This document shows, in pieces, positions 25,878 to 33,132 of a stretch of 64,000 nt of DNA. The notes below the pieces were generated by a model. It was not told where the DNA came from and did no database searches. It saw nothing but the letters and a program-made list of their open reading frames with translations. The translations under genes were made by a program, and so were the position numbers. The stretch comes from Lachnospiraceae bacterium. GTDB taxonomy: Bacteria > Bacillota > Clostridia > Lachnospirales > Lachnospiraceae. Position 1 is the first letter of the stretch, and each line of letters opens with the position of its first letter. The stretch covers positions 1 through 64,000 of the forward strand of contig JAAWCJ010000003.1 in assembly GCA_022793195.1 (NCBI GenBank), read 5' to 3'.

Positions 25878-27074
25878 ATGATGAAAAAGGGATTGGCAGT
25901 GGTGCTTGGCGTGTTTATGGTATTTTCCATGGCGGCCTGTGGTGATAAGGACAAGAAGGAAACAACAGGAACAACTGCGGCAGTAGAGACAGTTGGTACG
26001 GAGACGACAGCGGCAGAAACAGTGCCTGGAGAAACAGATGCAGGGACGGCAGCTTCCGGCCCTGAGATGCCGGAGTATGTGAGCGCTTTTGACCTGGGGG
26101 ATATTTCCGAATATGTGGAGCTGGGAGAATATAAAGGAATCCAGGTAAAAGCCCAGGATTTGGAAGTGACCGATGAAGAAATCGAAGCAGAGATTAAGGC
26201 CCAGGTGGAAAGCGCGGTGCCTTCTTATGAGCAGGTTACGGAAGGGACAGTGGCCAAAGGTGACGTGACCAATATTGATTTTGTCGGAAGGATGGATGGG
26301 GAAGTTTTTTCCAGCGGCAGTGGCGAAGGCTTTGATTTGACCATTGGTTCGGGCCAGTTTATTCCTGGATTTGAAGACGGCTTGATTGGCAAAAACATCG
26401 GGGATACTGTGGTGCTGGATTTGAACTTTCCCGAGGATTATAAGCCAAATCCTGATTTTAATGGTAAGGCCGTTGAGTTTACCGTTACCATCAATTACGT
26501 CCAGGGGAAGGAGATTCCCAATGAATTAAACGATGAGTTTGTCTCAAAAGTCACAAACGGAGAATGTAAGACCGTGGACGAGTATCGGGAATATATGAGA
26601 AAAGAGCGGGAAAACGGGAAAGCGGCAGATGCCAAGAGTAATAAGGTCAATGAGGCGCTGGAGAAAATAGAGGCTGATGCCACCTTTAAAAAAGAGGCAA
26701 AGGAGCTGATTCAGTACTACTACGACAGCCAGGCGTATCAGGTGGAAAGTATGATTGCCATGTACGGCATAGATATGGATTCTTATTTAAGCACCATGGG
26801 AATGACCGAAGAGCAATATCAGGAGGAACTCCAAAAATATGCAGAACAAAATACCAGATGGCAGCTTCTGACCCGGGCTATCGTGGAAGCGGAAAACCTT
26901 GATTTCAGTGAAGAGGAGTTTGAAAGTAAACTGGAACAGCTGGCCTCAGATACAGGCATGACTGTGGACAGTTTAAAAAGCGCTTACGGGGAAGCTATGC
27001 TGCGGGATATTTTAAGGCAGCAGGAAGTACAGGATTTTGTTTTGGAGACTGTCGTGGAGGCGCCGGCGGAATAA
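25878..27074 (+). CDS. trigger-factor-like peptidyl-prolyl isomerase lipoprotein
   Basis: About 398 residues. A signal peptide ends in the lipobox M-A-A-C ('FSMAACGDKD'), followed by a Thr/Glu-rich linker, so the protein is anchored outside the membrane. The middle is an FKBP-type isomerase domain ('GDVTNIDFVGRMDGEVF', 'GSGQFIPGFEDGLIGKNIGD') and the C-terminal half is a trigger-factor-like helical chaperone arm. The ribosome-binding N-terminal domain of true trigger factor is absent. The likely role is folding of secreted proteins. Start choice is uncertain: 25863, 25878 or 25881 are ATGs in frame; AAAGGA (25857-25862) is close to the first and far from the second. Confidence 0.85.
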   Translation: MMKKGLAVVLGVFMVFSMAACGDKDKKETTGTTAAVETVGTETTAAETVPGETDAGTAASGPEMPEYVSAFDLGDISEYVELGEYKGIQVKAQDLEVTDEEIEAEIKAQVESAVPSYEQVTEGTVAKGDVTNIDFVGRMDGEVFSSGSGEGFDLTIGSGQFIPGFEDGLIGKNIGDTVVLDLNFPEDYKPNPDFNGKAVEFTVTINYVQGKEIPNELNDEFVSKVTNGECKTVDEYREYMRKERENGKAADAKSNKVNEALEKIEADATFKKEAKELIQYYYDSQAYQVESMIAMYGIDMDSYLSTMGMTEEQYQEELQKYAEQNTRWQLLTRAIVEAENLDFSEEEFESKLEQLASDTGMTVDSLKSAYGEAMLRDILRQQEVQDFVLETVVEAPAE

Positions 27075-27186
27075 AAACCTGTTTAAGGAGCTGGAATAAA
27101 TGAATCTGAAAATCTTCGCCCAATGACGGGGAGCCATAAGGAAACATTCACAAAATTATGATGAATGCCAGGTAAACGAAAAGATA

Positions 27187-27230
27187 AAAAATGCTATGCA
27201 AGAAGTTGTTTAATTGCATAGCATTTTTTA
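27187..27230 (+). terminator. intrinsic terminator
   Basis: AAAAATGCTATGCA (27187-27200) pairs perfectly with TGCATAGCATTTTT (27215-27228), and the T-run continues. It ends the lipoprotein transcript. Between here and 27377 no gene or clear signal is seen. Confidence 0.9.
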
Positions 27231-27377
27231 TTTTCCTAAAATCATCATTTTGAATTTTTCAGCGCCCGGAGGGTGCGCAGCCGTTACCGCAGGTAACGAT
27301 CTTAGGGGTTGGGGGACATGTCCCGAATTCGCTAAAATCAGAGATTCGCTATACCGAATTTACAGAATAAGCAGATT

Positions 27378-27707
27378 TTAACAGGCATGAGTTTTATTAT
27401 ATTCTTTACCCCACTGTTCCATAGAGGCGATAATAGGACGCATAGATTCACCTAATTCACTCAAAGCGTATTCTACTCTTGGAGGCACTTCTGGAAAAAC
27501 GGTACGTGTTATAATGCCATCTGCTTCCATTGAACGCAGACTGTCGGTGAGAACTTTTTGGCTGATTCCTTCGAGAGATTTTTGTAATTCATTAAAGCGC
27601 CAGGGACGTGCCAGCAGGTTTCTCATTATAAGCAATTTCCATTTGCTTCCAATTAACTGTACAGTTGTTGCAACAGGACAAATGGGTAATTCGTGTTTTG
27701 TTTTCAT
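27378..27707 (-). CDS. HxlR (DUF24)-family transcriptional regulator
   Basis: A 109-residue winged-helix repressor with the family core 'CPVATTVQLIGSKWKLLIMR', 'RPWRFNELQKSLEGISQKVL' and 'RVEYALSELGESM'. C10 in the N-terminal 'CPV' is the conserved Cys that senses electrophiles and quinones in YodB/QorR-type members. ATG 27707 follows GGGGGG; the frame is open upstream but the added residues are not family-like. It is divergent from the ACGX peptide operon, whose last gene is an MDR oxidoreductase, a usual HxlR target, so it probably controls both itself and that operon. Confidence 0.9.
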   Translation of the reverse strand: MKTKHELPICPVATTVQLIGSKWKLLIMRNLLARPWRFNELQKSLEGISQKVLTDSLRSMEADGIITRTVFPEVPPRVEYALSELGESMRPIIASMEQWGKEYNKTHAC

Positions 27708-27722
27708 AGAAATCCCCCCTCG

Positions 27723-27784
27723 AATGTTACATTTGATTTTGAATGTTACATTCATATTATAGTGTAATATGGGAGGCTTTTCAA
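27723..27784 (-). promoter_or_regulatory. HxlR promoter with two palindromic operators
   Basis: On the minus strand TTGAAA (27784-27779), a 17-base spacer and TATAAT (27761-27756). AATGTTACATT palindromes at 27742-27752 and 27723-27733 sit at and just after the expected start, spaced 19 bases apart (about two helical turns), consistent with an autorepressor. Confidence 0.6.
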
Positions 27785-27829
27785 GTCTGAAAGACAGTAT
27801 TAAAATTTTCTGATTTTGTTGCAAAACAT

Positions 27830-27875
27830 TACCGTCGATTGACAAGGGCGTGTGTGTCCTTGTCCATCGACGGTA
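27830..27875. repeat. dispersed hairpin repeat, copy 2
   Basis: Arms 27830-27847 and 27858-27875 pair at 17 of 18 positions (TACCGTCGATTGACAAGG against its near complement) with a CGTGTGTGT loop. It is the same element as at 5455-5498. It lies in the divergent region between the HxlR and ACGX promoters. Confidence 0.65.
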
Positions 27876-27887
27876 GGAATGATGCAA

Positions 27888-27956
27888 AGGTTACAAAAAA
27901 GTAACCTAAGTTATAAAAAGGTGCGTACTTGTAGGAGAGAAGAAATTCCGTACAAT
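27888..27956 (+). promoter_or_regulatory. promoter of the ACGX operon with upstream inverted repeat
   Basis: AGGTTAC-AAAAAA-GTAACCT (27888-27907) is a perfect inverted repeat. The promoter follows as TTGTAG (27929-27934), a 16-base spacer and TACAAT (27951-27956), about 55 bases before the peptide start. The GTTAC core is shared with the HxlR operators, suggesting joint control. Confidence 0.55.
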
Positions 27957-28009
27957 AGTAGATACAGAGAGCAAAACAGCTCCTGAATACTTAAATGGAG
28001 GTCACTACA

Positions 28010-28222
28010 ATGGCACTTTCTAACTTAACTGGATGGAACGGAAACAATGCGGGTTCAGCCTGCGGGGCATCTGACAAGCCGGAAGAAAAACCGGCAGCCT
28101 GCGGTTCGGCATGTGGGGCTGGCGATAAGTCCGCAGAGACCCCGGCAGCTTGTGGAGCTTCCGACAAGCCGGAAGAAAAACCAGCAGCCTGCGGTTCGGC
28201 ATGTGGCGCTGGCGATAAGTAA
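28010..28222 (+). CDS. ACGX-repeat RiPP precursor peptide
   Basis: A 70-residue peptide. A short leader 'MALSNLTGWNGNNAGS' is followed by six Ala-Cys-Gly-[Ala/Ser] motifs, arranged as two copies of a 24-residue unit (ACGASDKPEEKP... ACGSACGAGDK) joined by SAETPA, a 30-residue period also plain at the DNA level (28064 and 28154). Only the six repeat cysteines are present. GGAGGT lies seven bases before the ATG; an in-frame ATG at 27995 overlaps it. The radical SAM/SPASM gene follows at once. The pair fits the 'ACGX system' defined by bioinformatics, where the maturase is thought to modify the repeats, probably at Cys; the product is not known to me. Confidence 0.85.
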   Translation: MALSNLTGWNGNNAGSACGASDKPEEKPAACGSACGAGDKSAETPAACGASDKPEEKPAACGSACGAGDK

Positions 28223-28246
28223 ATCGTTCCATCTACGACCAGAACG

Positions 28247-28275
28247 GCTCCCGGCGGGAAGCTCCTGCCGGGAGC
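28247..28275 (+). terminator. hairpin between precursor and maturase genes (partial terminator)
   Basis: GCTCCCGGC (28247-28255) pairs with GCCGGGAGC (28267-28275). No strong T-run follows, so it could be a leaky terminator or an mRNA-stabilising element giving more precursor than maturase, as is common in RiPP operons. Confidence 0.55.
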
Positions 28276-28326
28276 ATACGAAATTTATTCGGGAAAATCG
28301 ATTCTATATAAAGAGAGGCCGAAATT

Positions 28327-29364
28327 ATGAAACAGTATTTTTCTTTTCAATGGCATATTACAGATGAATGTGACCAGAGGTGTAAGCACTGCTATATTTT
28401 TTCAGAAGATAATTGCAAGAAATTAGATGCTATGACCTGGGCGCAGATGGAGGACACTTTCTACAACTGTCTTGATTTTTGCGAAATGTATAACAGGCGG
28501 CCATATTTTTACATTACGGGTGGCGATCCGATTCTGCATCCAGATTTTTGGAAATTGCTTTCTCTTATGAAAGGGAATGAAATTCCGTTTACAATCCTCG
28601 GAAATCCATTTCATCTGAATGATGCTGTATGCCGTAAGCTGAAAGAATATGGCTGCCAGAAGTACCAGCTTTCTTTGGATGGCATGAGGGAAACACATGA
28701 TTGGTTTCGTAAACCGGGCAGCTTTGACATCACCCTTGAGAAGATTTCCTGTATTAAAAATGCGGGAATCCGAAGTGTGGTTATGACAACTGTTTCCGGT
28801 ACGAATATTGAAGAAATCCCGGATATTATAGATACAGTTGTTGAACATAAAGTAGATGTATTTGCTTTCGCCCGATATTGCCCAACCAGCGAAGAAAAAG
28901 ACATAGGGATTAATCCAGCGCGCTACCGCAGGTTTCTTGAAGACTGTGATAAAAAATTTAAAGAATATGAAAGAAAAGGGTGTGAGACGTATTTCAACAA
29001 GAAAGACCATCTTTGGACGTTGTATGAGTATGAAACCGGGGCGTTCAAGATTCCGGAAACAATAGAGGAAGGTATGATATACGGAGGATGTAATTGTGGT
29101 AATTGCCATCTGACCATCCTTCCGACCGGAGACATTTTTGCCTGCCGCAGAGTGCAGAACAGTAAAGTCGGGAATGTATTTGAGGATCGGCTTGCTGATG
29201 TATGGGTATGCCAGATGGAGAATTACCGGGATTACACAAAATTTGAGAAGTGTTCAAAATGCGAGCTTTTAGCCTTCTGCCGTGGATGTCCTGCTGTGGC
29301 GAGCGGCAAGGATGGGAATTTTTATGCTGCCGATCCCCAATGCTGGAAGGAGGTTACGGTATGA
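28327..29364 (+). CDS. radical SAM/SPASM peptide maturase (ACGX system)
   Basis: A 345-residue enzyme. The radical SAM [4Fe-4S] motif C-x3-C-x2-C is C15, C19, C22 in 'DECDQRCKHCYIF'. The barrel follows with 'YFYITGGDPILHPDFW' and 'YQLSLDGMRETHDWFRK'. A SPASM domain carries cysteines for auxiliary clusters: 'GGCNCGNCHLTILPTGDIFACRR' region, then 'CSKCELLAFCRGCP' and a last Cys in 'DPQCW'. SPASM enzymes commonly install thioether or related crosslinks in ribosomal peptides; the adjacent Cys-repeat peptide is the evident substrate. AGAGAGG precedes the ATG. The stop overlaps the next start by four bases. Confidence 0.92.
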   Translation: MKQYFSFQWHITDECDQRCKHCYIFSEDNCKKLDAMTWAQMEDTFYNCLDFCEMYNRRPYFYITGGDPILHPDFWKLLSLMKGNEIPFTILGNPFHLNDAVCRKLKEYGCQKYQLSLDGMRETHDWFRKPGSFDITLEKISCIKNAGIRSVVMTTVSGTNIEEIPDIIDTVVEHKVDVFAFARYCPTSEEKDIGINPARYRRFLEDCDKKFKEYERKGCETYFNKKDHLWTLYEYETGAFKIPETIEEGMIYGGCNCGNCHLTILPTGDIFACRRVQNSKVGNVFEDRLADVWVCQMENYRDYTKFEKCSKCELLAFCRGCPAVASGKDGNFYAADPQCWKEVTV

Positions 29365-30323
29365 TTTTGGAAACAATGAAAGCCCTTGTTTTGGAGGAAC
29401 CGACAAATGCTGAAGATGCGGCATTGATTGATTATCCGGTACCGCGGGTTCGTCCCGGATGGGTGTTGGTGAAAGTGAAAGCCTTTGGCCTGAACCATTC
29501 GGAGCAGATTTTACGGTTAAATGAGATTCAGGCAGATTATATTAAAAAACCTGTCATTCCCGGTATTGAGTGTGTGGGAGAAATTGCGGATGCTTCGGAC
29601 AGCCATTTTGTGAAAGGGGAAAAGGTCGTGGCTCTGATGGGCGGCATGGGGCGCAGCTTTGACGGAAGCTATGCGGAATATGCCCTGCTGCCGGTTCATC
29701 ATGTGTTTTCTGTAAAAACGGGTCTGAGCTGGGCGGAAATGGCGGCTGTACCGGAAACCTATTTTACTGCGTGGGGGTCATTATTTGAGTGTCTGAACCT
29801 TAAGCGGGAAGATACTCTGCTTGTCCGTGGGGCTACTTGTGCGTTGGGATATGCAGCAATTCAGATTGCAAAGGCGCTGGGATGTCGGGTCATTGCCACA
29901 ACACATAAAGACAGCAAGCTGCCGCTTTTGCGGCAGGCCGATGAGGCCATTTTGGATACGGGGAAACTGAAAGGAACTTTTCCCGGCGTGACAAAAGCAT
30001 TGGAGCTTGTTGGCCCTAAAACCCTTTATGATACCTTATGCTGTATGGAGAAAGGTGGCATCGTCTGCAATACCGGGGTTTTAGGAGGAGTCTATGGGAT
30101 CAACGGTTTTGACCCGATCAAATATATACCAAACGGTGTATATCTGACCGGATTTTTCAGTAATTATCCAACGCCGGAAATCATGGAGCAGATTTTTGTG
30201 TTTTTAGAGGAGCACCATCTAAAACCAATGCTTGGGGCGGCATATGCGTTTGAAAATATAAGGCAGGCTTTGATCGATATGGATCATCATAATGTCAATG
30301 GTAAAATTGTTATAACCGTTTGA
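29361..30323 (+). CDS. zinc-free MDR-type quinone oxidoreductase / alcohol dehydrogenase family
   Basis: A 320-residue medium-chain dehydrogenase/reductase. The GroES-like N-terminal domain shows 'GWVLVKVKAFGLNHSEQI' and 'PGIECVGEIAD', and the NAD(P)-binding domain shows 'LVRGATCALGYAAIQIAKAL'. The Cys/His catalytic zinc ligands of alcohol dehydrogenases are not seen, so a quinone or enone reductase type is likely. The ATG at 29361 follows AAGGAGGT and overlaps the maturase stop (ATGA), so the gene is translationally coupled to the RiPP operon. It may protect against electrophiles sensed by HxlR, or act on the peptide; the first is the better-supported guess. Confidence 0.88.
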   Translation: MILETMKALVLEEPTNAEDAALIDYPVPRVRPGWVLVKVKAFGLNHSEQILRLNEIQADYIKKPVIPGIECVGEIADASDSHFVKGEKVVALMGGMGRSFDGSYAEYALLPVHHVFSVKTGLSWAEMAAVPETYFTAWGSLFECLNLKREDTLLVRGATCALGYAAIQIAKALGCRVIATTHKDSKLPLLRQADEAILDTGKLKGTFPGVTKALELVGPKTLYDTLCCMEKGGIVCNTGVLGGVYGINGFDPIKYIPNGVYLTGFFSNYPTPEIMEQIFVFLEEHHLKPMLGAAYAFENIRQALIDMDHHNVNGKIVITV

Positions 30324-30339
30324 TTTCAGGAGAAATGTT

Positions 30340-30558
30340 ATGGTAATACAGCCGGGCGAAGATGGCTATCCGGAAATCAAATATGCAAGAGGCGTACAGA
30401 AGGACAGGAAATTGAAGATTCATCGCTATACGGATGGCAGGCATTAAAAAGCCGGATTTTGTACTAAGCACCCGTTTAGGATGCCGTGAATTTCTGCAGG
30501 TACAGGATGATTATTTACAGGAAGAATTGAAACATTTTGCTGCATATCTACCAGGAGC
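30340..30558 (+). pseudogene. decayed gene remnants after the oxidoreductase
   Basis: A 35-residue frame starts at ATG 30340 behind AGGAGAA and ends at 30447. A second open stretch in another frame ('KKPDFVLSTRLGCREFLQ', about 30450-30587) follows without a start. Neither is recognised. Together with the broken SIR2 gene that follows they look like the debris of one or two genes. Confidence 0.4.
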
Positions 30559-30950
30559 TTATCGGAGCAGGTTAGCGAACTGAAAAAGGAGATTGAGGCG
30601 GCTGAAGCTGTTGTAATAGGAGCGGGGGCTGGTCTTTCTACTTCGGCAGACTTTGCTTATACGGGAGAGCGCTTTCAAAAGTATTTTTCAGCTTGTGAGG
30701 GATAAGGATTATTTCGTGCTTACTACGAATGTGGATCATTGTTTCCAAAAGGCAGGTTTTGATAAGGAACGCTTGTTTTATACACAGGGTGATTATGGTC
30801 TGTTCCAATGTAGCGAGCCCCGCTGTCAGGAAACCTTTGAGAATGAGAAAATGATCCGCCAGATGATGGCTCAGCAGAATGATATGCGGATTCCAACAGA
30901 ACTGCTGCCGGTATGTCCGCATTGCAGAAAGCCATTGACTATGAATCTGC
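30559..30950 (+). pseudogene. SIR2-family NAD-dependent deacetylase, degenerate
   Basis: The frame at 30559 gives 'EAAEAVVIGAGAGLSTSADF', the Rossmann NAD-binding start of SIR2 proteins, then 'YTGERFQKYF', and stops at 30703-30705. The next part, 'FQLVRDKDYFVLTTNVDHCF', resumes in another frame at about 30687, runs through 'RLFYTQGDYGLFQC' and 'VCPHCRKPL' (zinc Cys pair) and is cut before the C-terminal end by the sulfatase gene. No start codon is found (TTA where ATG is expected). An internal deletion with frameshift plus 3' truncation explains it. Members of this SIR2 type often sit next to macrodomain genes. Confidence 0.75.
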
Positions 30951-30953
30951 TTC

Positions 30954-32822
30954 TCAGCTGTCAGGATTTAAATAGTTCTCATCTTTCCGGTGGTTTTCAT
31001 CAAAAAGGTGGTTATACTGAATGATTTCATAACCTTTCAGAAGTTGGTCCAACTGGTCAAAATCGCTTGTGCTGTAGAAATTTCCGTCTGCGTCTTTACA
31101 AAAATTAGCTGTGATGACAGGGAGCTGTTTTTGGAGTTCGCTGAGATAATTCTGGTACGGTGTTTTTTCAAGTCCGGCCACATCCATCAAAAGAGTACCT
31201 AAATAGTTTGCACTGATATCGATGTTTTCCGCTTCACCAATGTCATAATTGGCCCAGAGGACAAAAGGGGTCTGATAGCGGAGGGCCATTTCTTCCTGGG
31301 AAAGGGAATTGTAATCTTTTCCGTAAAGCTCTGTCAGAAAACCGGTTTCCATGTGGGGCTGATGGTCGCCGAACATGAGAATAATGGTTTTTTCGTCCAC
31401 ATTTTCATAATAAGAAATCAAATCTTTATAAGCATCGTCGGTGACTTTTAAAAGAGTCAGATAAGCATTGATTCTGGAGAGCTCATCGTCCTCCCTTCCT
31501 TTTACCGTAATGCTCCTCTCAAAATCCTCCCATTCTTTTGCATAGCCGCCATGGTTTTGCATGGTAACCAAAAAGGAGAAGAAAGGCCCCTCATCGTCTT
31601 TTTCTTCATAAGCACGGATAATTTCTTTGAAAGCGGATTCGTCGGTAATATAGCCACGAAGCCTTTTTTTGTAAGTGAAGGTGCCGTTATACAAAAATTC
31701 ATCAAAACCCAAAAGGGGATAGACTTCTTCCCGCCGCCAGCCGTTGGAATTGTAAGGATGGAGGGCCGTGGTGGTGTAACCGTATTCTTTCAGAACCTGG
31801 GGCAGGGCCGGGAGATTGTCAGAGATGAACTGCTGGTAGGGGATACTGCCCGTGGGCAGGAATGCCATGGTATCACCTGTCAGAAACTCAAACTCCGTAT
31901 TGGCCGTATTACCGCCCAGGACAGATACATGTACATTACCGGAAATGGTATTCTCACTGCCATAAAGGGAGCGGAAATAAGGCATGTAATCTTCGGAAGC
32001 CTCAAAATCACCAATTACGGACAAATCCGAGTAGGCCTCATTCATAACAACAATAATATTGGGCAATTCTTTGTCGGAACCAGTCGCCAGATTCCGGCTG
32101 ATATCCTGGGAGGACACGAGAACGGAATTGCCATCGGAAGAATCCGCCGCCTTTAAAAGAGAATCTGCTTTTTCCGGTGAATACCCATCAGGTCTTTCCA
32201 CTTTCAGATATTTTGTATTGACCAGGAAGCTGACAAAAAAGCCGTTTTGTTCATAAGTGTAATCCTGGGTAAAGGGCATTTCGTAAACATCCAGGGCGTT
32301 CATAATAGAATCGTTTTGGAGGCAGAGGACATAAACGAAAGAAAGAACAGCCGTCACCCCAAAACCTGCCGCCCGTATGGCCCAGTGGCGTTTCAGGGGC
32401 AGATATACCTTCACGCAAAACAGAGCCAGCAAAAGATAAACGGCCAGAATTCCAATCAGCTTCGGCGGAAAGGTGAAAGAAAAATGGTCCGCCACGGAAA
32501 GGGCCGTTCCCATTGATGCGATATCCCAGGGGAGGATGGGGGACTGGCGGAACTGGAGGACAAAATAATTGACAGTTCCCAGCAGGGCTGTAAAAAGCAA
32601 GGGCAGGATAAGCGCCAGGTTCATCCGTCCGCTTATAAAAAAGACCAGGCCGGATACAAGATAGCAAAACAACCATCCCAGGAGCTGAAACTGTACAGGA
32701 ATCTCAAAAGGGTTGTGAGTCATGAGTTCCAGCAGGTAATAAGAAAGAACAGGTACGAAAACCGCGGCCAGAATACTGAGCCAACGGGGATATGTAATAG
32801 ATTTTAAACGCTTCAAAATCAT
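30954..32822 (-). CDS. LTA synthase family sulfatase (LtaS-like)
   Basis: A 622-residue membrane enzyme. Five membrane helices occupy residues 1-175. The extracellular sulfatase-fold domain has the metal/nucleophile regions 'IIVVMNEAYSDLSVIG' and 'VLGGNTANTEFEFLTG' (Thr nucleophile expected here), and 'IILMFGDHQPHMETG' with the late metal-binding Asp-His. It transfers glycerol phosphate or a similar group to a lipid-anchored polymer. In strict LtaS the first motif reads ExF; here it is NEAYSD, closer to the broad clostridial LTA synthase group. GCGAGG lies before ATG 32822. The 3' end abuts the SIR2 remnant. Confidence 0.88.
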   Translation of the reverse strand: MILKRLKSITYPRWLSILAAVFVPVLSYYLLELMTHNPFEIPVQFQLLGWLFCYLVSGLVFFISGRMNLALILPLLFTALLGTVNYFVLQFRQSPILPWDIASMGTALSVADHFSFTFPPKLIGILAVYLLLALFCVKVYLPLKRHWAIRAAGFGVTAVLSFVYVLCLQNDSIMNALDVYEMPFTQDYTYEQNGFFVSFLVNTKYLKVERPDGYSPEKADSLLKAADSSDGNSVLVSSQDISRNLATGSDKELPNIIVVMNEAYSDLSVIGDFEASEDYMPYFRSLYGSENTISGNVHVSVLGGNTANTEFEFLTGDTMAFLPTGSIPYQQFISDNLPALPQVLKEYGYTTTALHPYNSNGWRREEVYPLLGFDEFLYNGTFTYKKRLRGYITDESAFKEIIRAYEEKDDEGPFFSFLVTMQNHGGYAKEWEDFERSITVKGREDDELSRINAYLTLLKVTDDAYKDLISYYENVDEKTIILMFGDHQPHMETGFLTELYGKDYNSLSQEEMALRYQTPFVLWANYDIGEAENIDISANYLGTLLMDVAGLEKTPYQNYLSELQKQLPVITANFCKDADGNFYSTSDFDQLDQLLKGYEIIQYNHLFDENHRKDENYLNPDS

Positions 32823-32951
32823 AACCTCGCTTGTATGTAAAAAATGTTGTTGGATACAATCTTTATTTTATAATAAATTTGTGAAAAATCAATGGAAATT
32901 TTCGGGTGGGAATGTCTGGCAAAATGAATAATGTAAGTGATTGAATGGCAT

Positions 32952-33010
32952 TTGCAATCTGTTATAGCCTATGATATGATCAAAGTGTATTCTTGTATTG
33001 TTACTTTGAT
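32952..33010 (+). promoter_or_regulatory. hsd operon promoter with inverted repeat
   Basis: TTGCAA (32952-32957), a 17-base spacer and TATGAT (32975-32980). ATCAAAGT (32979-32986) and ACTTTGAT (33003-33010) are inverted repeats starting inside the -10 box, a position suited to a repressor. The remaining 283-base gap (32823-33105) shows no gene. Confidence 0.45.
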
Positions 33011-33132
33011 ACAAAGTGAATTCCAAATTGCAAGGCACATTTTGATGGATTTTTACAAAAAGAAAAATTGGAGATAAGATTTAATTACACCACTGGAATT
33101 AGTAAATGAGATCAAATGAAAGGTGTTGTGAT

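Noticed and set aside
28050-28222. CRISPR-like or tandem DNA repeat in the ACGX peptide gene
   Set aside because: The 90-base period is in frame and codes for the ACGX peptide repeat; there are no spacers.
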